Assembly: GCF_900108335.1 (NCBI RefSeq) | Contig: NZ_FNVT01000008.1 | Coordinates: 248,001 to 312,000, forward strand | Origin: Nonomuraea solani | GTDB taxonomy: Bacteria > Actinomycetota > Actinomycetes > Streptosporangiales > Streptosporangiaceae | Direction: 5' to 3' | Length of the DNA: 64,000 bases | Part shown: positions 39,923 through 47,894 of the stretch, piece by piece | How the letters are laid out: the number at the start of each line of letters is the position of its first letter | Numbering within the stretch: the first letter of the stretch is position 1 | The notes under the pieces: model-generated | What the model was told of the DNA's origin: nothing | Seen by the model: only the letters and a program-made list of their open reading frames with translations | Databases searched by the model: none | Translations under genes and position numbers: made by a program

Positions 39923-39955
39923 CTGACATATGAAAGAAAATGCTGACATATGAAA
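39923..39955. promoter_or_regulatory. Direct repeat upstream of the oxidoreductase gene
   Basis: CTGACATATGAAA occurs at 39923-39935 and 39943-39955, exactly 20 bases apart (two helical turns), 10 bases upstream of the oxidoreductase start and downstream of the padR-like gene. Each copy has a CATATG core. Probable binding site for the neighbouring PadR protein. Confidence 0.55.
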
Positions 39956-39981
39956 AGCGTAGCATCCCATGCTCGGAGGCT

Positions 39982-40554
39982 CTAGTCCGCGAGCACCCCG
40001 TGGAAGGGGTCGCCGCCCTCACCCGCGAACGCGTACGCCCCGCCCTCGATCCGCCCGATCAGCCCCCGCGTCCACTCCGCGCCGGCCTCCGCCGAGTGCA
40101 CCCACAGGTTCGTGATCTCTCCGATGTGCCCCAGGTCGCTCCGCCCGTGGTCAGCCGCCGCCCGCCACGCCTCCAGGTTCGCGACCCGCCGGCGCAGCAG
40201 GTCGAGGGCCTCCTGCCTGGTCAGGTCGGCGATGAAGCCCAGGCCCGCCGACAGCAGGTCCAGCTTGTCGTGCGCGGTCAGCGCGCCGCGCAGCAGCGAG
40301 AAATACTCGGCCGTGCCCTTCTCGGTGACCTCGTACTCGGTGCGCGGCGGGCCCCCGGCCGTGCTCGGCCCGGTCTCGTACGCGTGCAGCAGCCCCTGCT
40401 TCGCCAACTGCTTGAGCGCGTGGTAGATCGACCCCGGCTTGGTGTTCGACCACTCGTCCGCGCCCCAGAACTCCAGGTCGTTGCGCACCTGATAGCCATG
40501 GGCCCGGCCATGCCGCCGCACCGCGCCCAGGACCAGCAACCGGATCGCCGACAC
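39982..40554 (-). CDS. PadR-family transcriptional regulator (long C-terminal type)
   Basis: 190 residues. SAIRLLVLGAVRRHGRAHGYQVRNDLEFWGADEWSNTKPGSIYHALKQLAKQGLL is the PadR winged helix with the short insertion of the Vir_act_alpha_C subtype, and a long C-terminal domain follows (about 90-185). It follows the ilvC terminator on the same strand but with its own AT-rich start region (CAAACTAGTCAAACTTGAA-like repeats at about 40570-40587). Inferred regulator of the downstream oxidoreductase. Confidence 0.9.
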   Translation of the reverse strand: MSAIRLLVLGAVRRHGRAHGYQVRNDLEFWGADEWSNTKPGSIYHALKQLAKQGLLHAYETGPSTAGGPPRTEYEVTEKGTAEYFSLLRGALTAHDKLDLLSAGLGFIADLTRQEALDLLRRRVANLEAWRAAADHGRSDLGHIGEITNLWVHSAEAGAEWTRGLIGRIEGGAYAFAGEGGDPFHGVLAD

Positions 40555-40589
40555 TTTCGCTCCTATTCAAGTTTGACTAGTTTGTGCGG

Positions 40590-40628
40590 AAAAACCGCGA
40601 GGGACGGGCCGAACCCCGTCCCTCGCGG
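40590..40628 (-). terminator. Intrinsic terminator of the ilvBNC operon
   Basis: Minus strand CCGCGAGGGACGGG / CCCGTCCCTCGCGG, perfect 14-bp stem with a 6-base loop followed by TTTTT, starting 9 bases after the ilvC stop. Confidence 0.95.
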
Positions 40629-40636
40629 GAAGACGC

Positions 40637-41629
40637 TCAGGCCTTGAGCCAGCTCATCATCGGACGGAGCTTGGCGCCCGTCTTCTCGATCGGCTGCTCG
40701 GCCAGCTCCTCGCGGTAGCGGCTGAACTCCTTCTGGCCGCCGTCGAACTCCTCGACGAGCTGGCGCGCGAAGGTGCCGTCCTGGACCTCGGCCAGCACGC
40801 GGCGCATCTCCGCGCGGGCCTCGTCGTTGATGATGCGCGGACCACGGGTGTAGCCGCCGTACTCGGCCGTGTCGGAGACCGACCAGTACATCTTCGAGAT
40901 GCCGCCCTCGTACATGAGGTCGACGATGAGCTTCATCTCGTGCAGGCACTCGAAGTAGGCGACCTCGGGCTGGTAGCCCGCCTCGATGAGGGTGTCGAAG
41001 CCGGCCTTGATCAGCTCGGAGACACCGCCGCAGAGCACGGCCTGCTCACCGAACAGGTCGGTCTCGGTCTCCTCCTTGAACGTGGTGCGCAGCGCGCCGG
41101 CGCGGGTGCCGCCGATGCCCTTGGCGTAGGAGAGCGCCAGGTCCAGCGCCTTGCCCGAGGCGTCCTTCTCGACGGCGACGAGAACCGGCACGCCGCGCCC
41201 GGCCTCGAACTGACGGCGGACGAGGTGGCCGGGGCCCTTGGGGGCCACCATGCACACGTCGACACCCTCAGGGGCCTCGATGAGGCCGTAGCGGATGTTC
41301 AGGCCGTGGCCGAAGAACAGCGCGTCGCCCTCGACCAGGTTGGGGGCCACGTGCTCGGAGTAGAGGTGACGCTGGATGTGGTCCGGCGCCAGGATCATCG
41401 TGAGGTTGGCCTCCTCGACGGCCTCGCCCGGGGTGACCACGCGCAGGCCGTCGTTCTCGGCCTTCTCGCGGCTCTTGGAGCCCTCGGGCAGGCCGACGCG
41501 CACGTCCACGCCGGAGTCACGCAGGGAGAGCGCGTGGGCGTGGCCCTGGCTGCCGTACCCCAGCACGGCCACGTGGCGTCCCTGAATGATCGACAGGTCG
41601 GCCTGGTCGTCGTAGTAAATCTCGGTCAC
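40637..41629 (-). CDS. ilvC: Ketol-acid reductoisomerase
   Basis: 330 residues, class I (short) form. Rossmann motif VLGYGSQGHAHALSLRDSG (about 24-42) with an RVGLPEGSKS loop that suits NADPH. The knotted C-terminal domain has DLFGEQAVLCGG and YFECLHEMKLIVDLMYEGGI with the Mg-binding Asp/Glu residues. It converts acetolactate and acetohydroxybutyrate to dihydroxy acids. GTG start, 14 bases after ilvN; last gene of the operon before the strong terminator. Confidence 0.97.
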   Translation of the reverse strand: MTEIYYDDQADLSIIQGRHVAVLGYGSQGHAHALSLRDSGVDVRVGLPEGSKSREKAENDGLRVVTPGEAVEEANLTMILAPDHIQRHLYSEHVAPNLVEGDALFFGHGLNIRYGLIEAPEGVDVCMVAPKGPGHLVRRQFEAGRGVPVLVAVEKDASGKALDLALSYAKGIGGTRAGALRTTFKEETETDLFGEQAVLCGGVSELIKAGFDTLIEAGYQPEVAYFECLHEMKLIVDLMYEGGISKMYWSVSDTAEYGGYTRGPRIINDEARAEMRRVLAEVQDGTFARQLVEEFDGGQKEFSRYREELAEQPIEKTGAKLRPMMSWLKA

Positions 41630-41643
41630 TTGCTCAAAACCTT

Positions 41644-42168
41644 TCAGGCGGTACGGTCCAGTGCCCTGAGGGACCGGTCGGTGATGGAGCGGGCGCCGCG
41701 GCCGATGGCCACCATGCCCGATTGGACGAGTTCTTTGATCCCGAACGGCTCAAGGACCTTGACGAACGCCTCAAGCTTGTCGGGAGTGCCGGTGACCTCG
41801 ATGGTCACGGCGTCGGCCGCCACGTCGATGCAGCGGGCGCGGAAGAGCTGGACGAGCTCCAGAACGTGCGACCGGCTCTCGGAGTCGGCCTTGACCTTGA
41901 TCAGCATCAGCTCGCGCTGCACGGACTGGGACGGGTCGAGCTCGACGATCTTGAGCACGTTGACCAGCTTGTTGAGCTGCTTGGTGACCTGTTCGAGCGG
42001 TAGCTCCTCGACACTCACCACGATCGTCATGCGGGAGATGTCGTCGTGCTCGGTGGGCCCGACGGCCAGCGAGTCGATGTTGAAGCCCCGCCGGCTGAAC
42101 AGCGCCGACACGCGCGCCAGGACACCGGGCTTGTTCTCGACAAGCACCGACAGCGTGTGCCTACTCAT
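41644..42168 (-). CDS. ilvN: Acetolactate synthase small (regulatory) subunit
   Basis: 174 residues. N-terminal ACT domain (HTLSVLVENKPGVLARVSALFSRRGFNIDSLAVGPTE) gives valine feedback, and a C-terminal ALS_ss_C domain follows (ELMLIKVKADSESR, RCIDVAADAVTIEVTGTPDK). The ATG at 42168 overlaps the end of ilvB by 8 bases, ensuring coupled synthesis of the two subunits. Confidence 0.96.
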   Translation of the reverse strand: MSRHTLSVLVENKPGVLARVSALFSRRGFNIDSLAVGPTEHDDISRMTIVVSVEELPLEQVTKQLNKLVNVLKIVELDPSQSVQRELMLIKVKADSESRSHVLELVQLFRARCIDVAADAVTIEVTGTPDKLEAFVKVLEPFGIKELVQSGMVAIGRGARSITDRSLRALDRTA

Positions 42169-43900
42169 CCTCGTTCTCCCACTTCGGCGCCATGTCACGG
42201 GCGATCTTGATGTCGTCGTTGCTGGTGCCCGCCGCGACCATGGGCCAGACCATGGCGTCCTGGTGGACGACGAAGTCGACCACGACAGGAACGTCGTTGA
42301 TCTCCATGGCCTTCTTGATCACGGCGTCCACGTCCTCGGGCCGCTCACATCGCAGGCCCACACAACCATAGGCGTCGGCCAGTTTGACGAAGTCAGGGAT
42401 CCGGCGCGTCGTCTGCAGGTTCGTGTTGGAGTAACGCTGGTCGTAGAAGAGCGTCTGCCACTGGCGGACCATGCCGAGATTACCGTTGTTGATGACGGCG
42501 ATCTTGATCGGCACACCCTCAAGGGCGCACGTGGCCAGCTCCTGGTTGGTCATCTGGAAGCAGCCGTCGCCGTCGATGGCCCACACGACGGCGTCGGGAC
42601 GGCCCATCTTCGCGCCCATCGCGGCCGGGACGGCGAAGCCCATCGTGCCGAGGCCGCCGGAGTTGATGAACGTGCCGGGCTGCTCGTAGTCGATGAACTG
42701 CGAGGCCCACATCTGGTGCTGCCCGACCCCGGCCACGTAGTAGGCGTCGGGGCCGGCGATGGCGCTCAGCCGCTGCATCACGTACTGAGGGGCCAGCGAG
42801 CCGTCCTCGAACTCCTCGTAGCCCAGCGGGTAGGTCTGGCGGTAGCCGTTGAGCTGCGTCCACCAGTCGGCGTAGTCGCCCTGCTGGCCAGAGGCCTGGA
42901 TGGCGGCGATGAGGTCGCTGATGACCTCCTTGCAGTCGCCCACGATCGGGACGTCGGCGTGGCGGTTCTTGGAGATCTCCGCCGGGTCGATGTCCGCGTG
43001 AACGATCTTCGCGTACGGCGCAAAGGATGACAAATTGCCCGTCACCCGGTCGTCGAACCGCACGCCCAGGCCGATGATCAGGTCCGACTTCTGCAGCGAG
43101 CCGACGGCCGAGACGCTGCCGTGCATCCCGGGCATGCCCATGTGCTGGGGGTGGCTGTCGGGGAACGTGCCGCGCGCCATCAGGGTGGTGACGACGGGGA
43201 TGTTCGTCAGTTCGGCGAGCTGCAGCAGCTCGGCCGAGGCGCGGGCCTTGTGGACGCCGCCGCCGACGTACAGGATGGGGCGCTTGGCCTCGGCGATGAG
43301 CTTGGCGGCCTCGCGGATCTGCTTGCTGTGCGGCCTGGTGACCGGGCGGTAGCCCGGGAGCTGCATGGTCGGCGGCCAGCTGAAGGTGGTCTCGGACTGC
43401 AGCGCGTCCTTGGAGATGTCCACGAGGACCGGGCCCGGGCGGCCGGTGGAGGCGATGTGGAACGCCTCCATGATCGTACGGGGGATGTCCGCGGGATCGG
43501 TGATCAGGAAGTTGTGCTTCGTGATCGGCATGGTGATGCCGGAGATGTCGGCTTCCTGAAAGGCGTCCGTGCCGATGGCCGCGCTGGGCACCTGCCCGGT
43601 GATGGCCACGATCGGCACCGAGTCCATGTAGGCGTCGGCGATCGGCGTCACCAGGTTGGTCGCACCCGGGCCGCTGGTCGCCATGCACACCCCGACCTTG
43701 CCCGTGGCCTGCGCGTAGCCCTCGGCCGCGTGACCCGCGCCCTGCTCGTGCCGTACGAGCACGTGCCGGACCTTGGTCGAGTCGTAGAGAGGATCGTAGG
43801 CCGGCAGAATGGCACCGCCCGGGATCCCGAACACTGTGTCGACTCCAACATGCTCCAGGGCCCTCACCAGGGCCTGTGCACCTGTCATCCGTTCGGTCAT
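42161..43900 (-). CDS. ilvB: Acetolactate synthase large (catalytic) subunit
   Basis: 579 residues. Three-domain ThDP enzyme: catalytic Glu52 in VRHEQGAGHAAEGYA, FAD-binding central domain (GLGVRFDDRVTGNL), and the ThDP/Mg motif GDGCFQMTNQELATCALEGVPIKIAVINN. Makes acetolactate for Val/Leu and acetohydroxybutyrate for Ile. ATG 43900 with AAGGAA 8 bases upstream. Expression is preceded by a Leu/Val/Ile leader peptide and terminator (43938-44049), so attenuation by branched-chain aminoacyl-tRNA supply is expected. Confidence 0.97.
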   Translation of the reverse strand: MTERMTGAQALVRALEHVGVDTVFGIPGGAILPAYDPLYDSTKVRHVLVRHEQGAGHAAEGYAQATGKVGVCMATSGPGATNLVTPIADAYMDSVPIVAITGQVPSAAIGTDAFQEADISGITMPITKHNFLITDPADIPRTIMEAFHIASTGRPGPVLVDISKDALQSETTFSWPPTMQLPGYRPVTRPHSKQIREAAKLIAEAKRPILYVGGGVHKARASAELLQLAELTNIPVVTTLMARGTFPDSHPQHMGMPGMHGSVSAVGSLQKSDLIIGLGVRFDDRVTGNLSSFAPYAKIVHADIDPAEISKNRHADVPIVGDCKEVISDLIAAIQASGQQGDYADWWTQLNGYRQTYPLGYEEFEDGSLAPQYVMQRLSAIAGPDAYYVAGVGQHQMWASQFIDYEQPGTFINSGGLGTMGFAVPAAMGAKMGRPDAVVWAIDGDGCFQMTNQELATCALEGVPIKIAVINNGNLGMVRQWQTLFYDQRYSNTNLQTTRRIPDFVKLADAYGCVGLRCERPEDVDAVIKKAMEINDVPVVVDFVVHQDAMVWPMVAAGTSNDDIKIARDMAPKWENEDE

Positions 43901-43937
43901 CGGCTCGTTCCTTGCGTGGCTACTCGCTTAAGGACAT

Positions 43938-43976
43938 AAAAAAGGCCCCTTCCCACCAGGTGGCGGGTCTGGGGCG
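43938..43976 (-). terminator. Attenuator in the ilvB leader
   Basis: Minus strand GCCCC ... CCAC-ctg-GTGG ... GGGGC with internal bulge, followed by CCTTTTTT, 38 bases before ilvB. A perfect 11-bp stem CGGCGCGCAGG / CCTGCGCGCCG (44006-44016 with 43975-43985) directly precedes it and overlaps the leader-peptide 3' half. The two stems share only one base. Confidence 0.82.
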
Positions 43977-43998
43977 GCGCGCAGGTCGTCGTGCTTCG

Positions 43999-44049
43999 CT
44001 ATCGGCCTGCGCGCCGGCGAAGTACTACGAGAATCTCACTGCGAAGCAT
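43999..44049 (-). CDS. ilvB leader peptide (16 residues, MLRSEILVVLRRRAGR)
   Basis: Codons 6-10 are Ile-Leu-Val-Val-Leu, followed by an Arg-rich tail and TAG. The pattern matches the known actinobacterial ilvB leader design (Streptomyces leaders carry an ILVL-type run followed by a basic tail and Gly). A promoter-like TTGACA/TATGGT pair ends 7 bases before the ATG, so the mRNA may begin at this ATG (leaderless). Ribosome stalling on these codons would unfold the 11-bp stem that precedes the terminator. Confidence 0.82.
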   Translation of the reverse strand: MLRSEILVVLRRRAGR

Positions 44050-44056
44050 GGCTTAC

Positions 44057-44087
44057 ACCATAGCCGCTCTGAACGCCCCAGTGTCAA
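44057..44087 (-). promoter_or_regulatory. Promoter of the ilvBNC operon
   Basis: TTGACA (44082-44087) and TATGGT (44057-44062) with a 19-base spacer; the leader ATG lies 7 bases beyond the -10. The -35 is consensus; the spacer is slightly long. Confidence 0.6.
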
Positions 44088-44100
44088 CTTGGTGGACACA

Positions 44101-44119
44101 AGTCTCAAACAGTGAGACT
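44101..44119 (-). terminator. Hairpin overlapping the 3' end of the PAS-GGDEF-EAL gene
   Basis: AGTCTCA and TGAGACT around 5 bases; the stem includes the stop codon at 44105-44107 and lies 14 bases above the ilvB -35. It may be a weak terminator or a protein site at the ilvB promoter. Confidence 0.4.
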
Positions 44120-46870
44120 CGTGCGCATCAGGGAGTCGACTCCGCGCGCCGCCATGGGCCGCGCCACCAGGAAACCCTGCCCCCTCGTGCAGCCCATCTG
44201 CTTGAGCAGATCGAGCTGTTCCGGCCGCTCGATCCCCTCGGCCACCACGATAAGCCCGAGGTCGTGCCCGAGCCGCACGATGGTGCGGGTGAGCAGGGTC
44301 AGCGTGTCGTCCATGCCGAGCCCCGACACGAACGACGGGTCGATCTTGATCATGTCGACGGGGAGCTGCCTGAGGAACGCCAGCGACGCGTAGCCGGTGC
44401 CGAAGTCGTCGATCGCCAGGCGTACCCCGAGGGCGCGCAGCTCGGACAGCCGCTTGATGGTCTCCTCGGCGTCCTCGACCAGCATCTCCTCGATCACCTC
44501 AAGGGTGAGCGCGGAGGCGGGCAGCCCGCTCTCGGCCAGCGCCTCCTCCACGGTCTCGACGAACCTGGGCGCGGTGATCTGGCGCGCGGACAGGTTCAGC
44601 GACAGGCCGATGTCCCAGGACGAGGCCCGCCAGGCGGCCACCTCGCGGCACGACTCGCGCAGGATCCACTCGCTCAGCGGCACGATGAGCCCGGTGTCCT
44701 CGGCCGGGCCCAGGAACTGCTCCGGCGGCACGAACACCGACCCGCGCCACCACCGCACCAGCGCCTCGACCGCGGTCACCCGCGAGGTGGCCAGGTCGAC
44801 CACCGGCTGGTACTCGATCGCGAACTGCTGCTCGATGAGCGCCCGCTGCAGGTCGGCGGCCAGCTCCAGGCGGCGCACCACGTCGGCGTGCATCTGCGCG
44901 GCGAACACCTCGACCCGCCGCCCGCCCAGCTCCTTGGAACGCGCCATGGCCACATCGGCGTTGCGCATGAGGTCGCCCGCCGGCATGTCGTCCTCGGCGA
45001 AGGCCACACCTACGCTCGCGGTCAGCGCCACGTCGCGGTCGGCCACCCGGAACGGCTCCTGCGAGACCGCGCCGACCAGCCGCTCGGCCAGATCGACCGC
45101 GATCTGCGCCTCACCGCCGGTCTCCACGAGCACGGCGAACTCGTCGCCGCCCCACCGGGCCAGCGTGTCCTCGGCGCGTACGGCGCCGCGCAGCCTGCGG
45201 GCCGCCTGCCCGAGCAGGTAGTCGCCGCTGGCGTGCCCGACCGAGTCGTTGACCGAGGTGAACCCGTCGAGATCGAGGAAGATGACCGCGACGTTGCCCG
45301 ACGTGCGCCCCGAGAGCACCTCGCGGGTGCGCTCCTCGAAGTAGGCGCGGTTGGGCAGCCCGGTGATGCCGTCGTGGAAGGTCAGGTGGGCGACCTGGTT
45401 GCGCAGCGCCTCCTCGTCACTGACGTCTCTGGTCGTCACCAGCATGAGGTCGTCGCCGCCGAGGTGGCGGGTGGCGACGGACTCGGTGGGACGCCAGGTG
45501 CCGTCGGCCGCGCGCACGCGGCAGGCGATCAGGCAGGCGCCGGGCGCGGTCTCCTCCTCGTCGAGGTGCATCGCGCGCATGGCGGCCTGGATGCCGGGGA
45601 CGTCCTCCGGGTGGATGTAGTCGAAGATCGACCCGCCGATCAGCTCCTCGGGGCGGTAGCCGTAGGTGACCTCGACCCCGGCGCCGATCTCGCGGACGAA
45701 GCCCTCGTAGTCGCAGGTGAACACCACGTCGCCGGTGCTCTCGGCCAGGTCCATGAGCTGCCGGCGGCCCAGCTTGACCAGGCCGCGCAGGCGTACGTTG
45801 GAGGCCGAGACCACGAACAGGCGGACGAGCAGGAGCAGCACCGCGGAGACCGCGACCACGACGACGCCGGTGACCGGCTCCTCGGGACGGCCGCCGGCCA
45901 GGCGGAACGGCAGCGTGCACGCCGCCACGGCGACCAGCGCCAGCGGCACCAGCCCGATCACGGACCCGACCGCGGGGCGGCCCGCCCCCTTGGCCTGGGG
46001 CCCCCAGGGCACGGCGGCCAGCATCAGGAGGGCGACCGGCGCGAGCATGACGCTCCAGAGCAGCGGGTCGCCGTCGTCGAACCGCGCCACCGCCGCGCCC
46101 AGGCCCGCCACGGTCATGGTGCCCAGCGCGCCCACGCCCGCCAGGGCCAGCAGCCAGGAAGGCGCCCGGCTGGTGAGCACGGACGGGATCACGGCGCAGG
46201 TCACCAGCAGCGTGATCATCGGCGGCAGCATGGCGAGGGTGAATCCGGCCGGGTCGGCGCTTTCGGCGTAGACGTGCCGCAGCGCCACCACCCAGCCGAT
46301 CAGGAAGAGTGAGGCGGCGCACAGGTAGGCGTCGGTGATATGCCGTAAGGCGACTCTGGCCGGCAGCTTGCGGTCGGCGGCGATCAACGCGCCGGCGGCC
46401 GTGACGACCGTGCCGAGCAGGACGAACATGTCGGCGAAGCTGACCACGAAGCTCTCGGCGACCGGCCGCAGCGCCATGCCCGCGGCCCAGATCACGGCGC
46501 CGCCGCCCATCCAGCGCGCGCCCATCGCCGTCGGGCGATGCGCGGCCTTCTTCACGGAGGCGAACAGCAGGGAGCCGGCGGCGACCAGCGCCGCGAGCCC
46601 TCCGGCGATCGCACCGGTGAGCAGGGCCGGACGCTCCGCGATGAGGGCGGCGGCGAACGCCACCGCGCCTGCGGCCGCCGCGGCGACCGGCGGCACCCGT
46701 GGATCACGCCAGCGGATCACAGTCGTTGCCCATCCCGTCTCGAACTCTGCACCAGCGACCGCCGAAGTCCGGTCGATCACCTCGCCAGTGTGTGCGGTCG
46801 TGGGTGCGCGGGTGGTGACAACGCCGATGTCGTCACCGATCTGATAACCAGACAGACCAATTGCCGCCAA
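44105..46870 (-). CDS. Membrane PAS-GGDEF-EAL protein (c-di-GMP turnover)
   Basis: About 921 residues from TTG 46870, which has AAGGAG close upstream; the true start is not certain. About ten membrane spans occupy residues 55-365. A PAS domain follows (LMDLAESTGDVVFTCDYEGFVREIGAGVEVTYGYRPEELIGG), then GGDEF (FHDGITGLPNRAYF, intact ARWGGDEFAVLV) and EAL (VTAVEALVRWW, NLSARQ, IDDFGTGYASLAFL, KIDPSFV). Both active sites keep key residues, so synthesis and hydrolysis of c-di-GMP are both possible. In actinomycetes such proteins influence development. Located between ilvB and the 2-hydroxyacid dehydrogenase, same strand. Confidence 0.9.
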   Translation of the reverse strand: MAAIGLSGYQIGDDIGVVTTRAPTTAHTGEVIDRTSAVAGAEFETGWATTVIRWRDPRVPPVAAAAAGAVAFAAALIAERPALLTGAIAGGLAALVAAGSLLFASVKKAAHRPTAMGARWMGGGAVIWAAGMALRPVAESFVVSFADMFVLLGTVVTAAGALIAADRKLPARVALRHITDAYLCAASLFLIGWVVALRHVYAESADPAGFTLAMLPPMITLLVTCAVIPSVLTSRAPSWLLALAGVGALGTMTVAGLGAAVARFDDGDPLLWSVMLAPVALLMLAAVPWGPQAKGAGRPAVGSVIGLVPLALVAVAACTLPFRLAGGRPEEPVTGVVVVAVSAVLLLLVRLFVVSASNVRLRGLVKLGRRQLMDLAESTGDVVFTCDYEGFVREIGAGVEVTYGYRPEELIGGSIFDYIHPEDVPGIQAAMRAMHLDEEETAPGACLIACRVRAADGTWRPTESVATRHLGGDDLMLVTTRDVSDEEALRNQVAHLTFHDGITGLPNRAYFEERTREVLSGRTSGNVAVIFLDLDGFTSVNDSVGHASGDYLLGQAARRLRGAVRAEDTLARWGGDEFAVLVETGGEAQIAVDLAERLVGAVSQEPFRVADRDVALTASVGVAFAEDDMPAGDLMRNADVAMARSKELGGRRVEVFAAQMHADVVRRLELAADLQRALIEQQFAIEYQPVVDLATSRVTAVEALVRWWRGSVFVPPEQFLGPAEDTGLIVPLSEWILRESCREVAAWRASSWDIGLSLNLSARQITAPRFVETVEEALAESGLPASALTLEVIEEMLVEDAEETIKRLSELRALGVRLAIDDFGTGYASLAFLRQLPVDMIKIDPSFVSGLGMDDTLTLLTRTIVRLGHDLGLIVVAEGIERPEQLDLLKQMGCTRGQGFLVARPMAARGVDSLMRTSLTV

Positions 46871-46956
46871 GAGCTCCTTGACAGTGAGTCAGGAACTCCC
46901 TGCAAACGCAACCGTACGCACCGAAGGTCACGGACCAGCCACGTTCCGGGATCCTC

Positions 46957-47865
46957 TCAGTACGAGTCGGTAATAACGTTGACCAGCGTTTCGTCTGCCA
47001 AATAGCGCTCCAACTGAGCCCTCATGAGGCGCAACATGCGCCGCCCCGACGCGGGGGTGCTGCCCGCGACGTGCGGCGTGATCAACACGCCTGGCGCGCT
47101 CCAAAGGGGGTGTCCCTCGGGCAGCGGCTCGGGCGCGGTCACATCCAGTGCGGCGCGTAGCCTACCGTTCTTGAGCTCCGCGATCAGCGAATCCGTGTCG
47201 ACGATCCCGCCCCTGGCGGCGTTGACGAGCACGGCGCCGTCCTTCATCCGCGCGAGGAACGCGGCGTCCACCATCCCGGCGGTGTCGGCGGTGGCGGGCA
47301 CGAGCAGCACCACGACGTCCGCCTCCGGCAGCAGCTTGGGCAGCTCGCCCATGCCGTGCACGCCGTCGCGGGCGCTCCTGGCCACGCGGACGACGTCGAC
47401 CTCGAAGCCTTCGAGCCGCCGTTCGAGCGCGGCGCCGATGGAGCCGTAGCCGACGATGAGCACGGTGGAGTCGGCCAGCACGTCCGTGTGGTGGTAGGCC
47501 CACTCGCCCCTGCGCTGCGCGTCCGTGAACCCAGGAAACTCCCGCAGCACCGCGATCATCGCCCCGACGGCCCACTCGGCGGTCCCGGCGTCGTGCACGC
47601 CGCGCGCGTTGCAGAGCACCGCGTTCCCGGGCATGTGCGGCCGGTACGGCTCCACCCCCGCCGTCACGGTCTGCACCAGCCGCAACGAGCTCATCCTGGC
47701 CAGCGTCTCCGGCACGCCGGGCACGGTGACCAGCGGCGGGATCCACACCTCGACGTCCTCGACCCCGTCCGGCATCGGGGACGTGCCGTCATAGACGGTG
47801 CATTCAACCCCAGGAAGGTCGGACAGTACATCGGCCACCGAATCGGACGGAACCCAAATCTTCAT
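46957..47865 (-). CDS. D-isomer-specific 2-hydroxyacid dehydrogenase
   Basis: 302 residues. NAD motif LIVGYGSIGAALERRL (about 135-150), catalytic Arg in NAARGGIVDTDSL, Glu in DVTAPEPLPEGHPLW and His in ITPHVAGSTP. Substrate (glyoxylate, hydroxypyruvate or other 2-oxo acids) cannot be read. Divergent from the GSDH-like gene with only 29 bases between starts. It is shorter than serA and lacks ASB and ACT domains, so not a second phosphoglycerate dehydrogenase. Confidence 0.9.
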   Translation of the reverse strand: MKIWVPSDSVADVLSDLPGVECTVYDGTSPMPDGVEDVEVWIPPLVTVPGVPETLARMSSLRLVQTVTAGVEPYRPHMPGNAVLCNARGVHDAGTAEWAVGAMIAVLREFPGFTDAQRRGEWAYHHTDVLADSTVLIVGYGSIGAALERRLEGFEVDVVRVARSARDGVHGMGELPKLLPEADVVVLLVPATADTAGMVDAAFLARMKDGAVLVNAARGGIVDTDSLIAELKNGRLRAALDVTAPEPLPEGHPLWSAPGVLITPHVAGSTPASGRRMLRLMRAQLERYLADETLVNVITDSY

Positions 47866-47894
47866 GCCGAGAACCTTACGACTGAAGGGTAAGT

